From positions 930,001 to 994,000 of the forward strand of contig NZ_QUBR01000001.1 in the NCBI RefSeq assembly GCF_003586285.1: a DNA stretch of 64,000 nt, written 5' to 3'. Positions 8,626 to 16,723 of this stretch are shown one piece after another. A model generated the notes under the pieces. It was not told the DNA's origin. It made no database searches and saw nothing but the letters and a program-made list of their open reading frames with translations. How positions within the stretch are numbered: the stretch's first letter is position 1; every line of letters starts with the position of its first letter. The stretch is from Aeromicrobium endophyticum. GTDB lineage: Bacteria; Actinomycetota; Actinomycetes; Propionibacteriales; Nocardioidaceae. A program made the translations under genes and the position numbers.

Positions 8626-9240
8626 ATGGACGACGGGACGGCGGACGCCGCGGCGCGAACCGGTCGACCTCGCGACGAAGGCATCGACGACCGCATCATC
8701 GCGGCAGCCCTCGTGGAGCTGTCGGAGCGAGGCATCCGCGACTTCAGCATCGCCCGGGTGGCGCGGGCCGCGAGCGTGGCCCGCAACTCGGTCTACCTGC
8801 GGTGGGACACTCCCGACGAGCTCATGCTGGCGGCCGTCGAGCGATCGGCCCGCTGGTCGCCGATCCCCGACTCCGGGTCGTACCGCACCGACGTGCAGCA
8901 GCTCGCAGCCGTCCTGTCCGAGCTCATCGAGGCCCCCTCACGCCACGCCCAGCTGCGCTTCCTGTCGGAGGCTCAGACCGACGAGGTCCTGGGCGCCCGC
9001 TACCGCTCCACCGTCGCCGACCTGGGCATGACGCAGGGTCGCGAGATCTTCGACCGCGCCACAAAGCGAGGCGAGCTGCGGCCGGGACTCGACGCCGACC
9101 TCCTGTTCGAGATGTTCCTCGGCGGCCTGTACATGTCGACGATCTTCAGCGGCAGCGCCTCGGCGACCACCTCCGTGGGTCGGGACGCGTACGTCGATCA
9201 CTTCATCGGCATGACCGCGGCCGACGCGACGGCGTCCTGA
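8626..9240 (+). CDS. TetR/AcrR family transcriptional regulator
   Basis: This 204-residue regulator has a TetR helix-turn-helix near residues 20-65 (RIIAAALVELSERGIRDFSIARVARAA, then a recognition region ending NSVYLRW) and a variable ligand-binding C-terminal domain. The ATG at 8626 has GAAGGGA about 13 bases upstream. The frame is open further back, but it would run through the operator palindrome, so the later start is chosen. It is divergent from the two-gene SDR operon and probably represses it until an alcohol or carbonyl substrate, or its CoA ester, binds. It converges on the IclR gene with a 22-base gap. Confidence 0.88.
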   Translation: MDDGTADAAARTGRPRDEGIDDRIIAAALVELSERGIRDFSIARVARAASVARNSVYLRWDTPDELMLAAVERSARWSPIPDSGSYRTDVQQLAAVLSELIEAPSRHAQLRFLSEAQTDEVLGARYRSTVADLGMTQGREIFDRATKRGELRPGLDADLLFEMFLGGLYMSTIFSGSASATTSVGRDAYVDHFIGMTAADATAS

Positions 9241-9262
9241 GGGTTGGCAACGGCCACCGTCC

Positions 9263-10048
9263 TCACCCGAAGAGCAGCGAGGCGTCCAGGTCGGCGCCGA
9301 TCGCAACGGCGGTCGCCCGCAGCGGCTCGAGGTGCTGCTCGGTCAGGCTCGCCACGTCGGAGGCCGCGACCGACGTCGAGACGTTGACGGCCGCGACGGC
9401 TCGACCCCCGCGCCTCACCGCCACGGCGACCGACCGCAGACCCGCCTCCAGCTCTTGGTCGACGACGCACCATCCCTGACGGCGCACCGTGTCGATCTCG
9501 TCGCGCAGCGCGGACGGATCTTTGATCGTCCGGTCGGTCAGCGGCGGCATCTCCACCGCCGACAGGTAGGCATCGAGGTCGCCGGGGTCGAGCGATGCCA
9601 GCAGCACCCGTCCCATCGACGTCGCGTAGGCCGGGAAACGGGTGCCCACGGTGATCCCGACGCTCATGATCCTGCGGGTCGCGGCGCGAGCGACGTAGAC
9701 GATGTCGCGTCCGTCGAGGACCGCCGCCGACGTCGACTCGCCCACGACACCCGACAGCCGCTCGAGGTGCGGCTGGGCGATCGCCGGCAGCCCCAGCCCC
9801 GACAGGTACGACGTGCCGAGTCGCAGCACCTGGGGCGTCAGCGCGAATCCGCGTCCATCGGTGTGGACGTAGCCCAGCTCGACCAAGGTGTGCAGGAACC
9901 GTCTGGCCGCGGCCCGGCTCAGGGCCGTCTGGGCGGCGACCTCGCTGAGCGTCATCGAGGGATGATCGGCGTCGAAGGCGGCGATGACGCTGAGACCTCG
10001 CGCCAGCGACTGCACGAACTCGTCGCGCGGTCGCGCCTCGCCCACCAC
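9263..10048 (-). CDS. IclR family regulator, PcaR/PobR type
   Basis: The 261-residue protein starts with an IclR winged helix-turn-helix (RGLSVIAAFDADHPSMTLSEVAAQTALSRAAARRFL). An effector-binding domain follows, with the IclR-typical TSMGRVLLASL and QGWCVVDQELEAGLRSVAVAV. It resembles PcaR/PcaU/PobR regulators of the beta-ketoadipate pathway. The start is probably the GTG at 10048 (or the adjacent GTG at 10045), with GGAAGG about 9 bases upstream. It lies 5 bases after pcaJ and is the last gene of the pcaF-pcaI-pcaJ-regulator operon, so it likely controls its own operon in response to a pathway intermediate. Confidence 0.88.
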   Translation of the reverse strand: MVGEARPRDEFVQSLARGLSVIAAFDADHPSMTLSEVAAQTALSRAAARRFLHTLVELGYVHTDGRGFALTPQVLRLGTSYLSGLGLPAIAQPHLERLSGVVGESTSAAVLDGRDIVYVARAATRRIMSVGITVGTRFPAYATSMGRVLLASLDPGDLDAYLSAVEMPPLTDRTIKDPSALRDEIDTVRRQGWCVVDQELEAGLRSVAVAVRRGGRAVAAVNVSTSVAASDVASLTEQHLEPLRATAVAIGADLDASLLFG

Positions 10049-10053
10049 GAGGC

Positions 10054-10740
10054 TCAGCCTTCCAGTCGCCGCAGTCCGACGTCCATGCGGGCCTGCAGCT
10101 CGTCGACCGAGATGCCGAAGGTCTCGACGACGGTGACGCCCGTGGCACCGACGAGGAGGATCGCGTGCTCGGTGTAGACCCGGCTGACGCACGCCAGACC
10201 CGTGAGCGGGTAGGTGCACGTCGGGACGATCTTCGAGCCTCCGTCCTTGGCGAACAGGCTCATCATGACGAAGACGTCCTTGGCGCCGATCGCGAGGTCC
10301 ATCGCGCCACCGACCGCGGGGATCGCGTCCTCCGCGCCGGTGTGCCAGTTGGCGAGGTCGCCGTGCTCGGACACCTGGAAGGCGCCGAGCACGCAGACGT
10401 CGAGGTGGCCGCCGCGCATCATCGCGAACGAGTCGGCGTGGTGGAAGTACGACGCGCCCGGCAGCTCGGTCACCGGCACCTTGCCGGCGTTGGTGAGGTC
10501 GGGGTCGACGTCGTCGCCGTGGGCGGCAGGACCCATGCCGAGCATGCCGTTCTCGGTGTGCAGGACGACGCCCGATCCGGCGTCCAGGTGGTCGGCGACG
10601 GTCGTGGGCTGCCCGATGCCGAGGTTGACGAACGAGCCGGCCGGGATGTCACGCGCGATGCGAGCGGCGATCTCGTCACGGCTCAGGGCCGCGCGGTCGA
10701 GGTGCTCGATCGTCTCGTGCGCGGTGACGGCGATGGTCAT
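10054..10740 (-). CDS. pcaJ: 3-oxoadipate CoA-transferase subunit B
   Basis: This 228-residue protein is the beta subunit of a type I CoA-transferase. The active-site motif is HTENGMLG with Glu63, followed by the family stretches NAGKVPVTELPGAS, SFAMMRGGHLD and GAMDLAIGAKDV. With PcaI it moves CoA from succinyl-CoA to 3-oxoadipate. The ATG at 10740 overlaps the pcaI stop as ATGA, and AGGAGGA precedes it. The neighbouring thiolase and IclR regulator support the 3-oxoadipate assignment over acetoacetate transfer, which uses closely related enzymes. Confidence 0.9.
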   Translation of the reverse strand: MTIAVTAHETIEHLDRAALSRDEIAARIARDIPAGSFVNLGIGQPTTVADHLDAGSGVVLHTENGMLGMGPAAHGDDVDPDLTNAGKVPVTELPGASYFHHADSFAMMRGGHLDVCVLGAFQVSEHGDLANWHTGAEDAIPAVGGAMDLAIGAKDVFVMMSLFAKDGGSKIVPTCTYPLTGLACVSRVYTEHAILLVGATGVTVVETFGISVDELQARMDVGLRRLEG

Positions 10741-11408
10741 GAGTCCTCCTGGCCGACGCGGACGACGCGGTCGACGTAGATGCCGGGGGTGACGACGCTC
10801 TCGGGGTCGAGGCCACCCAGCTCGACCAGGCTGGACACCTGGACGATCGTGGTCGTGGCCGCGGTCGCCATGACCGGCCCGAAGTTGCGTGCCGTCTTGC
10901 GGTAGACGAGGTTGCCGGCGGGGTCCGCGGCGTGGGCGCCGATGAGCGCGACATCGCCCTTGATCGGCAGCTCGAGGACGTAGTCGCGTCCGTCGATCGT
11001 GCGCTGCTCCTTGCCCTCGGCGAGCGGCGTCCCGACGCCGGTCGGGCAGAAGAACGCACCGATGCCGGCTCCGGCGGCACGCATCCGCTCGGCCAGGTTG
11101 CCCTGCGGGACGACCTCGAGCTCGATCCTGCCCGACCGGTAGAGCTCGTCGAAGACGTAGGAGTCGCTCTGCCGCGGGAACGAGCACACCATCTTGCGCA
11201 CCCGCCCGGCCGCCAGCAGCGCTGCCAGGCCCGTGTCGCCGTTGCCGGCGTTGTTCGACACGATCTCGAGGTCGCCGGCGCCCTGCTCGATCAGCGCGTC
11301 GATGAGCGCTACCGGCATGCCGGCCATCCCGAACCCGCCGATGAGGACCGTGGCACCGTCCTCGATGCCGGCCACCGCCTCGAGCGCCGTGTCGACGACC
11401 AGCGTCAT
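10737..11408 (-). CDS. pcaI: 3-oxoadipate CoA-transferase subunit A
   Basis: The 223-residue alpha subunit shows family signatures: VLIGGFGMAGMP near residue 21, VSNNAGNGDTGLAAL, VRKMVCSFPRQSDSYVFDELYRSG, PQGNLAERMRAAGAGIGAFFCPTG and YRKTARNFGP. It forms the two-subunit CoA-transferase with PcaJ in the cytoplasm. The start at ATG 11408 overlaps the stop of the thiolase gene by four bases, and the stop overlaps the start of pcaJ by four bases, so all three are translationally coupled. The sequence follows the PcaI/CatI pattern closely. Confidence 0.9.
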   Translation of the reverse strand: MTLVVDTALEAVAGIEDGATVLIGGFGMAGMPVALIDALIEQGAGDLEIVSNNAGNGDTGLAALLAAGRVRKMVCSFPRQSDSYVFDELYRSGRIELEVVPQGNLAERMRAAGAGIGAFFCPTGVGTPLAEGKEQRTIDGRDYVLELPIKGDVALIGAHAADPAGNLVYRKTARNFGPVMATAATTTIVQVSSLVELGGLDPESVVTPGIYVDRVVRVGQEDS

Positions 11409-12595
11409 CGCGTCGCCTCGACGTTCTCGAGGACGATCGCGAGCGCCTGCCCCACGCCGATGCAGATGGCGGCGACGCCCCACCTCTCACCCGACTCGCG
11501 GAGCCGGTGGGCCAGGGTGCCGACGAGCCTGGCACCGGACGCGCCGAGCGGGTGACCGATCGCGATCGCGCCGCCCTTGGCGTTGACGAGCTCGGGGTCG
11601 ATCTTCCAGGCGTCGACGCAGGCCAGCGACTGGACCGCGAAGGCCTCGTTGAGCTCGACGGCACCGACGTCGGCCCACGAGATGCCGGCGCGACCCAGTG
11701 CCGCCTCAGCAGCCTCGACGGGGGCGAAGCCGAAGTCCTGGGGGTCGAGGGCGTGGACACCGCGGCCGGCGATCCGCGCGATCGGATCGGCGCCGATGCG
11801 GCCGGCAGCCTGCTCCGAGCCGATCAGCACCGCGGAGGCGCCGTCGTTGAGCGGCGAGGCGTTGCCGGCGGTGATCGTGCCGTCGGCCCGGAAGGCGGTC
11901 TTCAGCGCACCCAGCTTCTCGACGGTCGAGCCCGCACGGATGCTCTCGTCACGTGCGAGCTCGACACCGGCGACCGGCGTCACGAGCGCGTCGTAGAACC
12001 CGGAGGCCCACGCCTCGTCGGCCAGCGCGTGCGACCGTGCCGCGAACTCGTCCTGTCGCTGCCTGCTGATGCCGAACCGCTCCTGCAGCAGCTCGTTGCA
12101 CTCGCCGAGCGAGATCGTCCACTCCTTCGGCATGCGCGCGTTGACCAGGCGCCATCCCAGCGTGGTGGACACCGCCGTGGTGTCGCCGGCCGGGAACCCG
12201 CGGGCCGGCTTCGGCAGCACCCACGGCGCGCGCGTCATCGACTCGACGCCACCCGCGACGACGACGTCGGCATCACCGGTCTCGATGGACCGCGACGCCA
12301 TCAGCACGGCGTCGAGGCTCGACCCGCAGAGCCGGTTGACCGTCGTCGCCGGCACCGAGGTCGGCAGACCCGCCAGCAGGACGGCCATGCGACCGACGTT
12401 GCGGTTGTCCTCGCCGGCACCGTTGGCATTGCCCCACACCACGTCGGCGATCGCACCGCGGTCGAGGCCGGGCGCCTTGTCGAGCAGCCCGGTGAGGGCG
12501 GACGCCGCCAGGTCGTCGGGTCTCACGGCCGCGAGAGCACCGCCGAACCGTCCGAAGGGGGTGCGGTCCGCCGCGTAGAGATATGCGCCCGTCAT
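11405..12595 (-). CDS. pcaF: 3-oxoadipyl-CoA thiolase (acetyl-CoA acetyltransferase family)
   Basis: The 396-residue thiolase has the acyl-accepting Cys90 (NRLCGSSLDA), NEAFAVQSL and GHPLGASGARL with the catalytic His. The C-terminal Cys sits in CIGVGQA, where the family consensus is CxGGGQG. It cleaves 3-oxoadipyl-CoA to acetyl-CoA and succinyl-CoA, the final step of the beta-ketoadipate pathway. The assignment to pcaF rather than a general thiolase rests on the coupled pcaI and pcaJ genes and the IclR regulator. The ATG at 12595 has AGGAC at good spacing. TGTTCG direct repeats at 12603 and 12622 lie just upstream and could be part of a regulator site. Confidence 0.88.
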   Translation of the reverse strand: MTGAYLYAADRTPFGRFGGALAAVRPDDLAASALTGLLDKAPGLDRGAIADVVWGNANGAGEDNRNVGRMAVLLAGLPTSVPATTVNRLCGSSLDAVLMASRSIETGDADVVVAGGVESMTRAPWVLPKPARGFPAGDTTAVSTTLGWRLVNARMPKEWTISLGECNELLQERFGISRQRQDEFAARSHALADEAWASGFYDALVTPVAGVELARDESIRAGSTVEKLGALKTAFRADGTITAGNASPLNDGASAVLIGSEQAAGRIGADPIARIAGRGVHALDPQDFGFAPVEAAEAALGRAGISWADVGAVELNEAFAVQSLACVDAWKIDPELVNAKGGAIAIGHPLGASGARLVGTLAHRLRESGERWGVAAICIGVGQALAIVLENVEATR

Positions 12596-12773
12596 GATGT
12601 CCTGTTCGCTATGCGTACATGTGTTCGTTTTCCATCCATGAGCGTACGCGCTCCCAGGGCCGTCAGCAACGAGCCCGCGGCAGCCGGAGTCGGGGCCCTC
12701 ACCGGCCGCACAGTCCGGCGTGGTCGGCACGGGTGTCGTCCTGACCGGGGCCCCGCCCCATCGGCCGCACCAC

Positions 12774-12869
12774 GTGACAGACATCGAGTCCCTCATCCGC
12801 ACGCTCGAGACCGAGCGCTTCAGCGCCATCATGGCCGACGACTGGGATGCCTTCGACGCGCTGGGCCAG
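12774..12869 (+). pseudogene. N-terminal remnant of an NTF2-like (SnoaL-type) protein gene
   Basis: From the GTG at 12774 the frame reads VTDIESLIRTLETERFSAI and then MADDWDAFDAL. That is the usual first helix of small nuclear-transport-factor-2-like proteins (the pattern is LExERxxAxxxGDWDAL). The similarity stops abruptly after about 30 residues and the rest of the domain is absent in every frame nearby. The gene appears truncated by deletion. Identification rests on this short segment only. Confidence 0.4.
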
Positions 12870-13072
12870 ACCCGTGCACCGCCTCGAGGAGGAACTGCGC
12901 ACGCGGCAAGGAGGTGCCCATGGCGTGCTCAGCACGGCTGCACCGAGGCGCCGAGCTGACACGCGCGAACGCACGATCCGAGCGAAGCACTGCCCAACCA
13001 GGCGGAACGGTCGGCGTCCTCTCGGGCGTCATTCGACCACGTCACCACCACACGATGCGGACCGACCGATGA

Positions 13073-13196
13073 CCCCATCGTGGCGGAGACTTCGAGCGTC
13101 ACGAACTCCGTGACGTGCGGTGCCGTGAACGCAGGGGACCATCGCGGCGGCCGTGTGCTTGCGCACCCCCTTGATGGGGATGCGAATCTCGTCGAC
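13073..13196 (-). pseudogene. Fragment of a dihydrolipoamide acyltransferase (E2, bkdC-like) gene
   Basis: Reading the minus strand from 13196, one frame gives RIPIKGVRKHTAAAMV and the next frame gives AFTAPHVTEFVTLEVSATM. In intact branched-chain 2-oxoacid dehydrogenase E2 proteins these two segments are adjacent at the start of the catalytic domain. Here they are split by a frameshift near 13136, and no lipoyl domain, linker or rest of the catalytic domain is found. This is a decayed fragment of about 40 codons, not a functional gene. Confidence 0.75.
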
Positions 13197-13403
13197 CGAC
13201 CGACCGACCGATCGATCATCGGAGCGGACTCGTCATAACTGAACGCGCACCGCAGCGTCGCTGACAATTTCCCCTGGTCATTCCGAGACCCAGCCCAACA
13301 GTTGAGGGGCACTACTCATAATCTGATGCGCGCAAACGGGAACGCCCAGGACTCGCGATGGAGGGCGCACATCCCCTTGACAGACTCGAACAGACCCGGC
13401 ACG

Positions 13404-13437
13404 CTAAGCGAGCGCTTAGTCATTGAGCAAGCGCTCA
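13404..13437 (+). promoter_or_regulatory. Two AGCGCT-core operator sites upstream of the SDR gene
   Basis: CTAAGCG and CGCTTAG (13404-13419) form 7-bp arms around AG. TGAGC and GCTCA (13424-13437) form 5-bp arms around AAGC. Both carry the AGCGCT core seen in the operator repeated across 17.6-31.9 kb, in weaker form. They lie 23 to 56 bases upstream of the SDR start at 13460, so that gene probably belongs to the same regulon. Confidence 0.55.
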
Positions 13438-13459
13438 CTCACTCCGTAAAGGTGGCACG

Positions 13460-14197
13460 ATGCCGAACGTCTCGTACGACTTTGCTGGTCTGACAGTCAT
13501 CGTCACGGGCGCCGCACGCGGGGTCGGTCTCGCCATCTCTGAGCGGTTCGCGAGGGCGGGAGCGCAGACCTTCATGGTCGACTTTGATGCCGAAGCGCTT
13601 GATGCCGCAGCTGCTGCCATCGGGGCCATCCCCGTCCAGGCGGACGTGTCGTCCACCGATGACGTGGAACGAGTCGTGTCCGACGCAGTAGATCTGGCAG
13701 GACGAATAGACGTCTTGGTCAACAATGCCGGCATCTTGCGAGACAACACAGTGTGGAAGATGCCCGACGACGACTGGGAGGCCGTTCTTGCAGTACATCT
13801 CGGGGGCACCTTTCGGTTCACCCGGGCTGTGGTGCCGCACTACCGTCAGCAGCGCTCTGGGCGAATCATCAACGTCACGTCCTACACAGGTCTGCGCGGC
13901 AATGTGGGCCAGTCCAACTACTCGGCGGCCAAGGCAGGGATCATTGGCTTCACGAAGACCACGGCGAAAGAGCTGGCTCGTTTTGGAGTGACTGTCAACG
14001 CGATTTCTCCGAATGCGGAGACTCGCATGATCGCCTCGATTCCACCGGCTAGGCGTGCCGAGCTCGAGTCGGCAATACCAATGGGTCGATTTGCGGATCC
14101 AAGTGAGATGGCGGATGCAGTGGCCTTCCTCGCGTCGGACGAGGCCGCCTACATCACCGGCGTCGTCCTCCCTGTCGACGGCGGACTCTCGATCTGA
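13460..14197 (+). CDS. SDR family oxidoreductase (FabG-like)
   Basis: The 245-residue classical SDR has TGAARGVG at 16-23, NNAG at 88-91, and catalytic Ser141, Tyr154 and Lys158 (YSAAK). The C-terminal ITGVVLPVDGGLSI is typical of FabG-like 3-oxoacyl reductases and related alcohol dehydrogenases. AAAGGTGG precedes the ATG at a good distance. Base composition looks less GC-rich than in the housekeeping genes (judged by eye, not computed), which fits acquired DNA. The two upstream operator-like sites tie it to the TetR regulon of this island. The substrate is unknown. Confidence 0.87.
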   Translation: MPNVSYDFAGLTVIVTGAARGVGLAISERFARAGAQTFMVDFDAEALDAAAAAIGAIPVQADVSSTDDVERVVSDAVDLAGRIDVLVNNAGILRDNTVWKMPDDDWEAVLAVHLGGTFRFTRAVVPHYRQQRSGRIINVTSYTGLRGNVGQSNYSAAKAGIIGFTKTTAKELARFGVTVNAISPNAETRMIASIPPARRAELESAIPMGRFADPSEMADAVAFLASDEAAYITGVVLPVDGGLSI

Positions 14198-14216
14198 ACC
14201 CGCCCGGGTAACCGAC

Positions 14217-14606
14217 ATGGCCTCCACAAAGAGTCTGACTACTCTTGCACGCCACGCGCAGAATAGGTTGAGTCCGGCCGCTCTTGCGTGGTTCGTCCAG
14301 CTCGACATGCTGACTGCGGAGCAGTTCGGTGCGACCTTGGGCCTTCGACCGCCGGGACGCGAGGTGAGCCGCTGGCGCACGCGTGGACACCTGATCGGGC
14401 TTCCCGCGTCGCGGGGTCACATTTACCCCGCCTTTCAGGTGGACGAGATAAAGGTACGACTGCGTCCCGAGGTGGTCCGCTTCAATCTCGCAACGCGCGC
14501 GACACACGACCCCTGGCAACAGCTGCAGGCGTGGCATGACCACATGATGGCTGTGCCGAATACGCCCCAAGATGTTGAGAAACTTCCCGTCACCACGTCT
14601 TCTTAA
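14217..14606 (+). CDS. Small protein resembling the DNA-binding part of Xre/MbcA-type antitoxins
   Basis: This predicted 129-residue protein follows the SDR by 19 bases. It contains a helix-turn-helix-like segment (LTAEQFGATLGL, then REVSRWRTRGHLIGLP) followed by a GHIYPAFQVD stretch. That arrangement recalls the N-terminal half of Xre/MbcA/ParS-type antitoxins, where a YPxxQ motif precedes the toxin-binding part. The usual conserved C-terminal end is not clear, and no RES-type toxin gene follows. The start at ATG 14217 is the first Met after the SDR stop. Function is unknown; it could be an orphan antitoxin, a small regulator or a remnant. Confidence 0.5.
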   Translation: MASTKSLTTLARHAQNRLSPAALAWFVQLDMLTAEQFGATLGLRPPGREVSRWRTRGHLIGLPASRGHIYPAFQVDEIKVRLRPEVVRFNLATRATHDPWQQLQAWHDHMMAVPNTPQDVEKLPVTTSS

Positions 14607-14909
14607 CGCGGAGTCCAGGATCGATCGGAAACGACAACTCGACGATCGAGTCATTTTGGTCCCGAACGCAGGTCGAACTCCTCATAGGGATCCAAGGAAT
14701 CTGAACCTTGTGGAGCCCGGGACACACCACAGTCTCCGGGCGTCCCGAGGCAGTTCTGACCGCCTCCAGCCCGTGTCGCGCCTGGGCGCCGACGAGTGGG
14801 GTTTCACGCCGCGCGTCCTGACGGTGGACCGTCCGATCCACCCTCGGGACATCGCGCAGCAGGACCACGGGGCTGCCGGGCGCAGCCCCGGTCGACTAGA
14901 GTTCGCGCG
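14607..14909. other. Intergenic region, about 300 bp
   Basis: No protein family, RNA gene or operator was recognised here. Short frames exist on both strands but none resembles a known protein. The promoter of the downstream TetR-type gene must lie in the right-hand part. Confidence 0.5.
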
Positions 14910-15491
14910 GTGAGCCCCGACCCTAGCGGCGAGACAACACCTCGTGTCTCGCCGGTCGAAGAAGGTCGGCGCGCCGCCATCAGGCTCGCGCGCGAGCAGT
15001 TCATGGCGTCCCGCCGCATCGAGATGGGTCAGCTCGCGCACGAGCTCGGCGTGAGCCGGATGACGCTGAACAGGTGGGTGGGCAGTCGCGACCTGCTGCT
15101 CGGCGAGGTCAGTTGGTCGCTCGGTCGGGCGACGCTCGACGGCTGTCGCCGCCGTGCGACCGGCGCCGGCGCTGACGCCGTCGCCTCCACCATGGAGGCG
15201 TTCATCGCGGCGGTGCTCGATGCACCGTTCATGCGTCACTTTCTGAAGCAGGAAAGCGAGATCGCCTTGCGGATCCTGACGACGCGGGCGAGCAGCCACC
15301 AACGCAGCTTCATCGAGTACGTCACCACGATGTTGCGTGAGGACGCGCCTGCCAATGGCAACATGCCGGTGGAGGATCTCGCCTACCTCATCGTGCGCAT
15401 CGCCGAGTCGTTCTGCTACGTGGACCTCATCACCGGCGACCAGCCGGACTCCAGCAAGGTCGGCAAGGCAATCGCAGCTCTCCTGCGCTGA
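14910..15491 (+). CDS. TetR family regulator, QsdR-like
   Basis: The predicted 193-residue protein has an N-terminal TetR helix-turn-helix (ARE-QF-MASRRIEMGQLAHELGVSRMTLNRW, about residues 25-60). Its C-terminal domain resembles QsdR-type regulators (FMRHFLKQESEIALRILTTRAS, then a late helix FCYVDLITGD). QsdR was described as a regulator of lactone catabolism. The ligand here is not known. The start is taken as GTG 14910, since an earlier in-frame start would add residues unrelated to the family. It converges on the esterase gene with 26 bases between the stops. Confidence 0.78.
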   Translation: MSPDPSGETTPRVSPVEEGRRAAIRLAREQFMASRRIEMGQLAHELGVSRMTLNRWVGSRDLLLGEVSWSLGRATLDGCRRRATGAGADAVASTMEAFIAAVLDAPFMRHFLKQESEIALRILTTRASSHQRSFIEYVTTMLREDAPANGNMPVEDLAYLIVRIAESFCYVDLITGDQPDSSKVGKAIAALLR

Positions 15492-15517
15492 CAGGCATTT
15501 TCTGACGCGACACCGCG

Positions 15518-16636
15518 TCAGGTGCGGGCGGCCAGGCGCGCTCGATCACGCGCGAAGCCAACGATGCTGGCCACGGCTGCCCGCGTGCTGGGCCCGACCC
15601 AGTGACGGAAGATCAGCTCCGCGCCGTGAATCAGCCCAAGATTGACGTGAGACGCGACGGGGACGCCCGCACGGGCGAGCCGACGGGCGAACGCGATGCC
15701 CTCGTCACGCAACGGATCCAACTCGTTGACCGAGATGACGAACGGAGGCAGTCCACGCAGCTCCTCCTCCGACGCGTGATAGGGCCACGCGATCGGATCA
15801 TCGGCGTACTCGCCGGTGGGGTCGTAGGCGCGGACCAGCAGACCCATCTGCTCGCACAAGACGAAGTAGCCATCGTTCTCGATCATCGACGGCAGCTCCG
15901 CGAGCTTGCGTTCACGGGCCCAGACGTACCCTCCGCTGATGTAGGGGACGCTCGCGTACACGCCGTCAATCGCCTCTATCCCCCTGCGCTTGGCAAGCAA
16001 CGCCGTGGCGATGGCGAGGTTGCCACCTCCCGACTCGCCCTGGAGGACGACCGTCGAGAGCCCGAGCGCCTCGCGCTGCTCGTGCACCCAGGTGACCGCC
16101 TTGAGACAGTCCTCGACCCCAGTCGGGAACGGGTGGTGCTCCTCGCCTCGAGACGCGTTGCGGAAGTCGACCATGACGGCAACCGCACCGGCCTGGGCGA
16201 TGTCCATGCACCATCGACGGTGCACCGGGTTGTCCGCCGACAGGATCGCCATCCCGCCGCCATGCAGGTAGACGACGCCCGGAAGGGGACCCGTCACGCC
16301 GCTGGGACGGATGACGTGCAACGTGATGATGTCGCCGTCGACTCCCTCGACTGTCGCGACACTGGTCTCGACGTCGTCAGAGTCCCCCGGTAGCGAGACA
16401 TCGATGCTGTCGTAGAGACCTTGGAAGCCTTCGTCAGCCTCGCGCACCGCCGCGAGCACCGTGTCGAGGTCGTCAGACGCGCGCACGGGCGAGGGGACCC
16501 CTTGGCCGTCGAGCCCGAACGACACGAGCGCCTTCAGCAGGTCTGGCGAGGTCCGCTTGTCGGTAGCTAGCGACCGGGTGTCATCGCCGAGCCGTCCCGG
16601 TCGATCGGTCGTCTGCTGCGGAGGGCTTACAGTCAT
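15518..16636 (-). CDS. Alpha/beta hydrolase, hormone-sensitive-lipase-like esterase
   Basis: This 372-residue esterase has the HGGG oxyanion-hole motif at residues 125-128 (VVYLHGGGMA) and nucleophile Ser202 in GESGGG. The acid residue is in NELDPLRDEG and the His in LIHGAE. That order is characteristic of the hormone-sensitive lipase family (arylacetamide deacetylase-like, Abhydrolase_3). It has no signal peptide, so it acts in the cytoplasm on short esters or lactones. It lies 87 bases downstream of a mycofactocin-type SDR on the same strand and may be co-transcribed. Ester cleavage followed by oxidation of the released alcohol is a plausible pathway step, which is inference. Confidence 0.88.
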   Translation of the reverse strand: MTVSPPQQTTDRPGRLGDDTRSLATDKRTSPDLLKALVSFGLDGQGVPSPVRASDDLDTVLAAVREADEGFQGLYDSIDVSLPGDSDDVETSVATVEGVDGDIITLHVIRPSGVTGPLPGVVYLHGGGMAILSADNPVHRRWCMDIAQAGAVAVMVDFRNASRGEEHHPFPTGVEDCLKAVTWVHEQREALGLSTVVLQGESGGGNLAIATALLAKRRGIEAIDGVYASVPYISGGYVWARERKLAELPSMIENDGYFVLCEQMGLLVRAYDPTGEYADDPIAWPYHASEEELRGLPPFVISVNELDPLRDEGIAFARRLARAGVPVASHVNLGLIHGAELIFRHWVGPSTRAAVASIVGFARDRARLAART

Positions 16637-16723
16637 GTCACACCTCGTGTTCTAGATCACATTAAGTTCAGCGCATGGCTGGGGATTACGTACTGCAGTA
16701 GGTAACATCTGCGGCGGTTGCGG

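Larger units (their letters stand above)
12596..13403. other. Gene graveyard: about 800 bp without an intact gene
   Basis: No intact gene is seen between pcaF and the next SDR promoter. The stretch holds possible pcaF regulatory repeats (TGTTCG at 12603 and 12622, GAGCG and CGCTC arms at 12640-12653), the start of an NTF2-like gene on the plus strand, and a frameshifted fragment of an E2 acyltransferase gene on the minus strand. A short run of ACCG repeats sits near 13194-13209. It reads as decayed DNA at the edge of the accessory island. Confidence 0.6.

Noticed and set aside
13194..13209. ACCG short tandem run as a possible repeat array
   Set aside because: Only about four units, no spacer pattern and no nearby repeat-associated genes. 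It is probably chance in decayed DNA.
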